Source: Candidatus Aminicenantota bacterium (GTDB lineage: Bacteria > Acidobacteriota > Aminicenantia > Aminicenantales > JAFGAV01). From it: a stretch of 11,302 nucleotides of DNA. This document shows positions 6,294-11,302 of the stretch, in pieces. How positions within the stretch are numbered: position 1 is the first letter of the stretch; each line of letters starts with the position of its first letter. Where the stretch lies: positions 1 to 11,302 of the forward strand of contig VGJG01000022.1 of the NCBI GenBank assembly GCA_016867615.1. The letters run 5' to 3'. Made by a program: the position numbers and the translations under genes. The notes beneath the pieces are model-generated. The model made no database searches and was not told where the DNA came from. It saw only the letters and a list, made by a program, of their open reading frames with translations.

Positions 6294-6316
6294 AGCCTTA
6301 GAGCCGTGTCAAGGCT
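6294..6316 (-). terminator. Possible stem-loop at the 3' end of the enolase-amidohydrolase-macro cluster
   Basis: AGCCTT (6294-6299) and AAGGCT (6311-6316) form a 6-bp stem with an 11-nt loop overlapping the macro-gene stop codon. In the minus direction it is followed by an A-rich rather than a U-rich tract. A Rho-independent terminator is therefore doubtful. Confidence 0.25.
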
Positions 6317-6866
6317 AAAAAGCTTGCAGGGCCTCGGCGAGCTTTGAGGCGAACGCCTCGTAAACCGGACGGCCGAAAAGGACGAACCGGACGAGCTCGG
6401 GACGTCCGCTTTCCCGCAGGAAGGAAATGACCGTACTTAGGGCGACTCCCGCGGCCAGGTCGAGCGGATAGCCGTAGACACCCGTGCTGATCGCGGGGAA
6501 AGCGACGCTGCGGCAGTCGTGTTCGACCGCCAATTCAAGGCTGCGGCGGTGTGCTCCGGCCAGAAGCTCGGGTTCCCCGCTCTTCCCGCCCGACCAGACC
6601 GGCCCGACGGCATGGATGACGAATTTCGCGGGCAGGCGGCCGGCGCCCGAGATCACGGCCGAGCCCGTCGGGCAGCCCTCGGGATACAGGCGGTCGGTTT
6701 CTTCCATGATGGCGGGGCCGCCGCTCCGGTGGATCGCGCCGTCCACTCCTCCTCCGCCCGCCAGCCGGCTGTTGGCGGCGTTGACGACGGCGTCCACGCG
6801 CTGTTCGACGATGTTCCCCTCGATCAGCTCCAGCATTTGTCCGGCGATCGTCGCTTTCATCCTCAT
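6315..6866 (-). CDS. Macro domain protein (MacroD/YmdB-type O-acetyl-ADP-ribose deacetylase family)
   Basis: This 183-residue, single-domain protein carries the MacroD-type signature in order: VDAVVNAANSRLAGGGGVDG (about 24-43) with AIH, GCPTG 64-68, HAVGP 85-89 and FPAISTGVYGYP 123-134. Members of this class bind ADP-ribose and hydrolyse O-acetyl-ADP-ribose or mono-ADP-ribosyl esters on proteins. The glycine-rich loop with GGVDGAIH and the GVYGYP loop of active enzymes are intact. The start at 6866 is preceded by AGGA; Met3 has only an overlapping AGG. It lies 23 bp after the amidohydrolase on the same strand and is probably co-transcribed. No DarT-like ADP-ribosyltransferase is nearby, so it is not an obvious DarG antitoxin. 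Confidence 0.93.
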   Translation of the reverse strand: MRMKATIAGQMLELIEGNIVEQRVDAVVNAANSRLAGGGGVDGAIHRSGGPAIMEETDRLYPEGCPTGSAVISGAGRLPAKFVIHAVGPVWSGGKSGEPELLAGAHRRSLELAVEHDCRSVAFPAISTGVYGYPLDLAAGVALSTVISFLRESGRPELVRFVLFGRPVYEAFASKLAEALQAF

Positions 6867-6889
6867 TTATCCTGACGACCTTTCATCGG

Positions 6890-7720
6890 TCAATCGGCCA
6901 GGTTATAGATCCGAAGGGCGTTTTCGCCGAGGATGAGCGCTTTGTCCGCATCCGGGATGTCCAGGCCGCGGACGCGGGCGATGATTTTTTTGAGGTTGTC
7001 CCTGCCGTAGGGAGTGTCCGAGCCGAGGAGGAGCCGGTCCGCGCCGAAAGCTTCGAGCGCGCGCCGGAGCCTGCCGATGGGCGTCAGGTTGGGCGGCGAG
7101 ACGTCGAAATAGAGGTTGGGCAGCGCCTCGCGGCCGGCCCGGACAAAGACCTCAAGGCCGAGCATGTGGGCGACGACGAACGTCGTCCCGGGATGGGCCG
7201 AGGCCAGCCGGACGAGGGCCTCGGCGTCTCGCCGGGCGTAGATATGGATGAAGATCGGCAGGCCCTCCGCGCCGGCCCAGGGGGCCAGCTCATGCATCGC
7301 CGCCGAATCGACTTCGAACTTCTGAAAGCACTGGTGGAGCTTGACGGCGACGAATCTCCATTCGGCGCGCCTCTTCTTGAGCTCTTCCAGGAATCCGGGC
7401 GCGGAAGGGTCCGTCCAGTAGGCTTGATGGATCCGCCCGGGAAATTGCCTCGCGAGCTCGGCGACATGGGCGTTGCTCGCGACGATGTCGAACTCCCTGA
7501 GCACGCGTCGTCTCGCCAGGCGAAGCAGGCGGTTTCCCCAGAAGCCGAAGCCCCGCTTCTTGAAGATCTTGGTGATGTCCGGCACCGGCCATTTTTTCGG
7601 GGTGTTGATCGGGCCGGGGCAGAGGATGATCTTGTCGACGCCGAGCTCGTCCATGATCCGCGCCACCTCATCCGCCCAGCAGAATTCCCCCGAAGTGTGG
7701 GCGTGGCCGTCGATGACCAT
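6890..7720 (-). CDS. Amidohydrolase family 2 (TIM-barrel metal-dependent hydrolase)
   Basis: This 276-residue protein has the amidohydrolase-2 pattern. HAH (His6/His8) sits at the end of the first strand, then VAVKLHQCFQ (Lys127/His129), IFIHIYA (His159), VVAHMLG (His185) and LLGSDTPYG (Asp235) as the general metal/base Asp, ending with GENALRIYNL. Family members decarboxylate or hydrolyse small organic acids; the substrate cannot be read from the sequence. It starts only 3 nt after the enolase stop with an AGG inside the enolase 3' end, so the two are translationally close and presumably one transcript. The macro gene follows. No signal peptide is seen, so it should be cytoplasmic. Confidence 0.88.
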   Translation of the reverse strand: MVIDGHAHTSGEFCWADEVARIMDELGVDKIILCPGPINTPKKWPVPDITKIFKKRGFGFWGNRLLRLARRRVLREFDIVASNAHVAELARQFPGRIHQAYWTDPSAPGFLEELKKRRAEWRFVAVKLHQCFQKFEVDSAAMHELAPWAGAEGLPIFIHIYARRDAEALVRLASAHPGTTFVVAHMLGLEVFVRAGREALPNLYFDVSPPNLTPIGRLRRALEAFGADRLLLGSDTPYGRDNLKKIIARVRGLDIPDADKALILGENALRIYNLAD

Positions 7721-7723
7721 CTT

Positions 7724-9512
<1,789 letters not shown>

Positions 9513-9513
<1 letters not shown>

Positions 9514-9740
9514 CAGAGGGACTCGCGCTTCTGGGCCGCCGGCTGTTTCCGGTCGGCCAGGAAATCGTCCGAAAACATTTCCAGGCTCCCGATGAGTGAG
9601 TCCCAGCTCCCTTCGGCCGGCAGGAGGATGACGGCGTTGCCGGACTTTTTGACGTAGACGAACTCGCCATCGAAACGAAATTCCTTGGGCAGGCGCACTG
9701 CCTGGCTTTGCCCGTTCCGGAAGAGCCGCGCCGTTTTCAT
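9513..9740 (-). CDS. vapB: VapB-type AbrB/SpoVT-fold antitoxin
   Basis: This 75-residue protein starts MKTARLFRNGQSQAVRLPKE and continues with FRFDGEFVYVKKSGNAVILL. This is the swapped-hairpin AbrB DNA-binding domain characteristic of VapB partners of the VapC(fMet) group. The C-terminal part (SLEMFSDDFLADRKQP) is the expected toxin-binding tail. The start at 9740 is set by homology; the longer upstream frame runs across the promoter and is ignored. The downstream toxin gene is coupled by TGATG. There is no strong SD before the ATG. Confidence 0.92.
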
Positions 9741-9754
9741 TGAGCGATGTTCAA

Positions 9755-9777
9755 AGTATATATTATTCATATATACT
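9755..9777. promoter_or_regulatory. Perfect inverted repeat, likely VapBC operator
   Basis: AGTATATAT - 5 nt - ATATATACT is a perfect 9-bp inverted repeat. It overlaps the -10 region of the vapBC promoter and sits 15 bp before the vapB start. Autorepression by a VapBC complex bound at such palindromes is established for the family. Confidence 0.65.
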
Positions 9778-9796
9778 ACATTTTCCTGTCTGTCAA
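9768..9796 (-). promoter_or_regulatory. vapBC promoter
   Basis: On the minus strand a consensus TTGACA (9796-9791) is followed after 17 bp by TATATG (9773-9768). The -10 lies inside the palindrome, so occupancy of the operator would exclude RNA polymerase. Confidence 0.6.
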
Positions 9797-9892
9797 GGTC
9801 ATTGCCTAACGAGAAAGACGATGCGCAGCCCCGAAGATTCTCGCCATCATGCCGTCCCGTCCCGGTTCCGTCAGGGCAAGAGCGGCCGCAGC

Positions 9893-10297
9893 TTACCCCT
9901 TGCCCCTGATCCAGGCCACGACCGGGCTCCCGGTGAAGGGCAGGCCGGCGACGAGCGGGCCGCCCTCGGCCGTTTCCGTCGACACCCAGGCGGCGCTCTC
10001 CGTGTCGAGGACGTCGACCAGGTAGCGGCCCCGCGGCAGGTTGAGGATCATCTGCGAGGGGAAGGTTTCCGCCGGCTCGCGGCGCGGCTCGCACCACAGG
10101 CAGAAGCCGGCCGGCCCGGAGAGCAGCCCGAACCGCTTGACCCAGGACGGCAGGCGCCTGACGAGGTCGTACCGGCCGCCGGCCAAGGCTTCGGGGTTGA
10201 GGCCGGGAGGCCTGACTTCGGGCGGAAGCGCCTCCTCGACCAGCGACAGGACGCGGCGGACGGCGAGCATGCCGGGGCGTTTGGCGGATTTTCTCAT
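9893..10297 (-). CDS. Small protein resembling a C-terminal beta-sandwich domain of a glycoside-hydrolase-like protein
   Basis: The start at 10297 is chosen for its SD (GGAAAGGG a few nt upstream) and gives 134 residues (MRKSAKRPGMLAVRRVLSLV...). The N-terminal half is basic and helical. The C-terminal half (NLPRGRYLVDVLDTESAAWV, then GGPLVAGLPFTGSPVVAWI) resembles the small beta domain that ends many glycosidases and putative collagen-binding proteins, where 'LPxGxYxxxWxDxxTG' and 'PPFxGDxAxxL' recur. No catalytic domain is attached and there is no signal peptide. It could be a standalone protein or the surviving part of a larger gene. Function is unknown. It lies upstream of vapB on the same strand, separated by about 150 bp. 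Confidence 0.6.
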   Translation of the reverse strand: MRKSAKRPGMLAVRRVLSLVEEALPPEVRPPGLNPEALAGGRYDLVRRLPSWVKRFGLLSGPAGFCLWCEPRREPAETFPSQMILNLPRGRYLVDVLDTESAAWVSTETAEGGPLVAGLPFTGSPVVAWIRGKG

Positions 10298-10494
10298 TTT
10301 CCCTTTCCTGTTTCTGTCCGCGGCGGAACGGACCCGCGACGCCGGTTCCAAGAAAACATCATGCGCATACTACCAAGTTTTTCCTCGTTGTGCATCTCCC
10401 AAGTTCTATGAGGCAGGGGAACCGCGTGATCGATTGAGATCATTTCAACTCGTCCATCGTCATAGCTCATTGCAAGAGCGATTTTTACGGCCTC

Positions 10495-10522
10495 TTGAAT
10501 GTACACATATATTGTGTATAAT
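10495..10522 (+). promoter_or_regulatory. Promoter of the RHH/RelE toxin-antitoxin pair
   Basis: TTGAAT (10495-10500), a 16-bp spacer and a perfect TATAAT (10517-10522) lie about 30 bp before the antitoxin start at 10550. Confidence 0.6.
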
Positions 10523-10529
10523 ATGTGTA
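10502..10529. promoter_or_regulatory. Inverted repeat, likely antitoxin operator
   Basis: TACACATAT (10502-10510) and ATATGTGTA (10521-10529) form a perfect 9-bp inverted repeat with a 10-nt centre. It overlaps the -10 and the likely start point. The spacing is compatible with two RHH dimers on one face of the helix. Confidence 0.6.
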
Positions 10530-10549
10530 TCGTCAAGGAGGCCAAGGAT

Positions 10550-10774
10550 ATGCAAGTGCGGCACAATATTACGATCGACGCGGAAATTTCCGAGGAGCTC
10601 GAAAGCTTGGCAAGGGAGCTCGGCGAGAAAAAAAGCACGCTGATCGAAAAGGCTCTCACCGTTTATTTCGACCTTCTCGACCTTCATGTCGCACGGAAGC
10701 GCTTGAAGGCGCTCGAGAAGGGCAAGGGAAGGCTCGTCGACGCCGAAACCGTATGGAAAAATCTGGGGCTGTGA
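10550..10774 (+). CDS. Ribbon-helix-helix (CopG/ParD-like) antitoxin
   Basis: This 74-residue protein begins MQVRHNITIDAEISEELESL. An N-terminal beta strand (HNITIDAEI) is followed by two helices with the loop GEKKSTLIEKAL, the RHH fold. A charged helical tail (LHVARKRLKALEKGKG) and LVDAETVWKNLGL should wrap the toxin. The start is fixed by AAGGAGG at 10535-10541, 8 nt before ATG; an upstream in-frame ATG at 10499 lies in the promoter. The stop codon directly abuts the toxin start. It is expected to repress its own promoter through the palindrome at 10502-10529. Confidence 0.85.
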   Translation: MQVRHNITIDAEISEELESLARELGEKKSTLIEKALTVYFDLLDLHVARKRLKALEKGKGRLVDAETVWKNLGL

Positions 10775-11062
10775 GTGTATCAGCTCGTATTTCTGGACAA
10801 GGCATTGGATGAATTCAAGAAAATCGATCGCGCCAGGCAGAGAATTATCAGGGCGAAACTCCTGATCTTGGCCAGGAATCCTGCCGCGTTGAAAAACAAC
10901 ATCCGAAGGCTCGGCGGTCCCGGAGAAGCGCTTTTTCGGCTGCGCATCGGAGCTTATCGCGTCATCTTCAAAAAAGACGAATCCCGCCTCATCATTCTGG
11001 TTGTTCGGGTCGGGCACAGGAAAGATATCTATTTCGCGGCCGAGCGGGCTCGCACCGACTGA
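10775..11062 (+). CDS. RelE/ParE-superfamily toxin
   Basis: This 95-residue protein begins with GTG immediately after the antitoxin TGA (no gap). It has the RelE/ParE pattern: N-terminal strand YQLVFLDKA, two basic helices (DEFKKIDRARQRIIRAKLLI), then LRIGAYRVIFKKDESRLIIL and the closing VVRVGHRKDIY at 77-86, which is the diagnostic RelE end motif. RelE enzymes cleave mRNA on the ribosome whereas ParE members poison gyrase. The GHRKDIY ending favours the RelE side but does not settle it. There is no SD of its own, so translation is coupled to the antitoxin. Confidence 0.88.
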   Translation: MYQLVFLDKALDEFKKIDRARQRIIRAKLLILARNPAALKNNIRRLGGPGEALFRLRIGAYRVIFKKDESRLIILVVRVGHRKDIYFAAERARTD

Positions 11063-11122
11063 TCCCTAAGCGACCGGGTAAGAATTCTCCGATTTCGGGA
11101 GGAAGAGATCTCCGTCACTTTA

Positions 11123-11151
11123 TTGACAGAAAAGCGGGGCGCGGCTATAGT
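11123..11151 (+). promoter_or_regulatory. Near-consensus sigma70 promoter
   Basis: TTGACA (11123-11128), a 17-bp spacer and TATAGT (11146-11151) are followed by a start near 11158 and the SD GGAGGAGGA just before the ATG at 11178. Confidence 0.7.
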
Positions 11152-11177
11152 GGCCCTGAGCGGAGGAGGAACCCCCC

Positions 11178-11302
11178 ATGCCCCCCAAGCATCAGCGGCC
11201 CTACCTGCCCTTCGGCGACCTGAAGACGGCCCCCTGGTACGGCAAGAACATCCTCTCCGTCGGCCAGTTCGGCCGTTCCGACCGCGAATACTGCAATAAA
11301 GT
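11178..11302 (+). CDS. Start of a gene resembling aspartate carbamoyltransferase, cut by window edge
   Basis: ATG 11178 follows a strong SD (GGAGGAGGA, 11162-11170). About 41 residues are visible: MPPKHQRPYLPFGDLKTAPW followed by YGKNILSVGQFGRSDREYCN. The 'GKNILSVxQFxRxDxEY' stretch resembles the N-terminus of aspartate carbamoyltransferases (GRHILSVxQFxRxxLxxIF), the pyrimidine-synthesis enzyme. Too little is present for a firm assignment, and the first 19 residues are not diagnostic. The high-quality promoter fits a housekeeping gene. Confidence 0.45.
   Translation, partial: MPPKHQRPYLPFGDLKTAPWYGKNILSVGQFGRSDREYCNK

Noticed and set aside
6315..6866. Macro domain as a DarG-like antitoxin in a fourth TA system
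   Set aside because: The sequence is of the MacroD/YmdB type, and neither neighbour is a DarT-like ADP-ribosyltransferase; the genes beside it are an amidohydrolase and a remnant.
10294..10659. Minus-strand frame over the RHH promoter, including a protein-like stretch around 10330-10490
   Set aside because: It runs through the promoter and the antitoxin gene on the opposite strand, its N-terminal part is a shadow, and no good start or SD serves the sensible-looking piece. It could be an old remnant but I cannot support it.

Overview
The window looks like chromosomal DNA of a GC-rich, uncultivated bacterium. The best guess is a member of the Aminicenantes/Acidobacteriota neighbourhood. That is an inference from gene style: zinc-ribbon Ser/Thr kinases fused to a membrane segment, a TolB/FlgO-like domain and TPRs, arranged in tandem, and intermixed with several toxin-antitoxin (TA) pairs and isolated housekeeping genes. 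No rRNA or other definitive marker is present.

Left part (1-3921), kinase array. It holds the tail of one TPR kinase (2-136), a truncated kinase 5' end (148-420, in-frame amber), an AT-rich BrnT/BrnA-type TA pair on the minus strand (427-941), one intact 835-residue receptor-like kinase (1149-3656), and a second truncated kinase 5' end (3668-3921, frameshifted). Both remnants keep only the zinc ribbon, linker and start of the kinase N-lobe, and both lose homology to the intact gene at the same codon.

Middle (3943-6314). A minus-strand SAM methyltransferase is followed by a plus-strand lipoprotein with a degenerate M23/LytM-like fold, then a tRNA-Leu(UAA) with an extended -10 promoter. After the tRNA lies a short minus-strand coding remnant of unknown origin.

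Right part (6315-11302). A minus-strand cluster runs enolase > amidohydrolase-2 > macro domain, with a recognisable promoter upstream of enolase. Upstream of it on the same strand are a VapB/VapC pair under a promoter covered by a perfect 9-bp inverted repeat, and a small protein resembling a C-terminal beta domain. On the plus strand there is a ribbon-helix-helix/RelE TA pair with its own palindromic operator. The window ends in the first codons of a gene resembling aspartate carbamoyltransferase behind a near-consensus sigma70 promoter.

I did not find a convincing new multi-gene system. The most notable items are the twin kinase remnants with a shared breakpoint, a brnT reading frame whose expected start codon is ATA, the enolase-amidohydrolase-macro gene order, and a LytM-like lipoprotein lacking the catalytic HxH motif.
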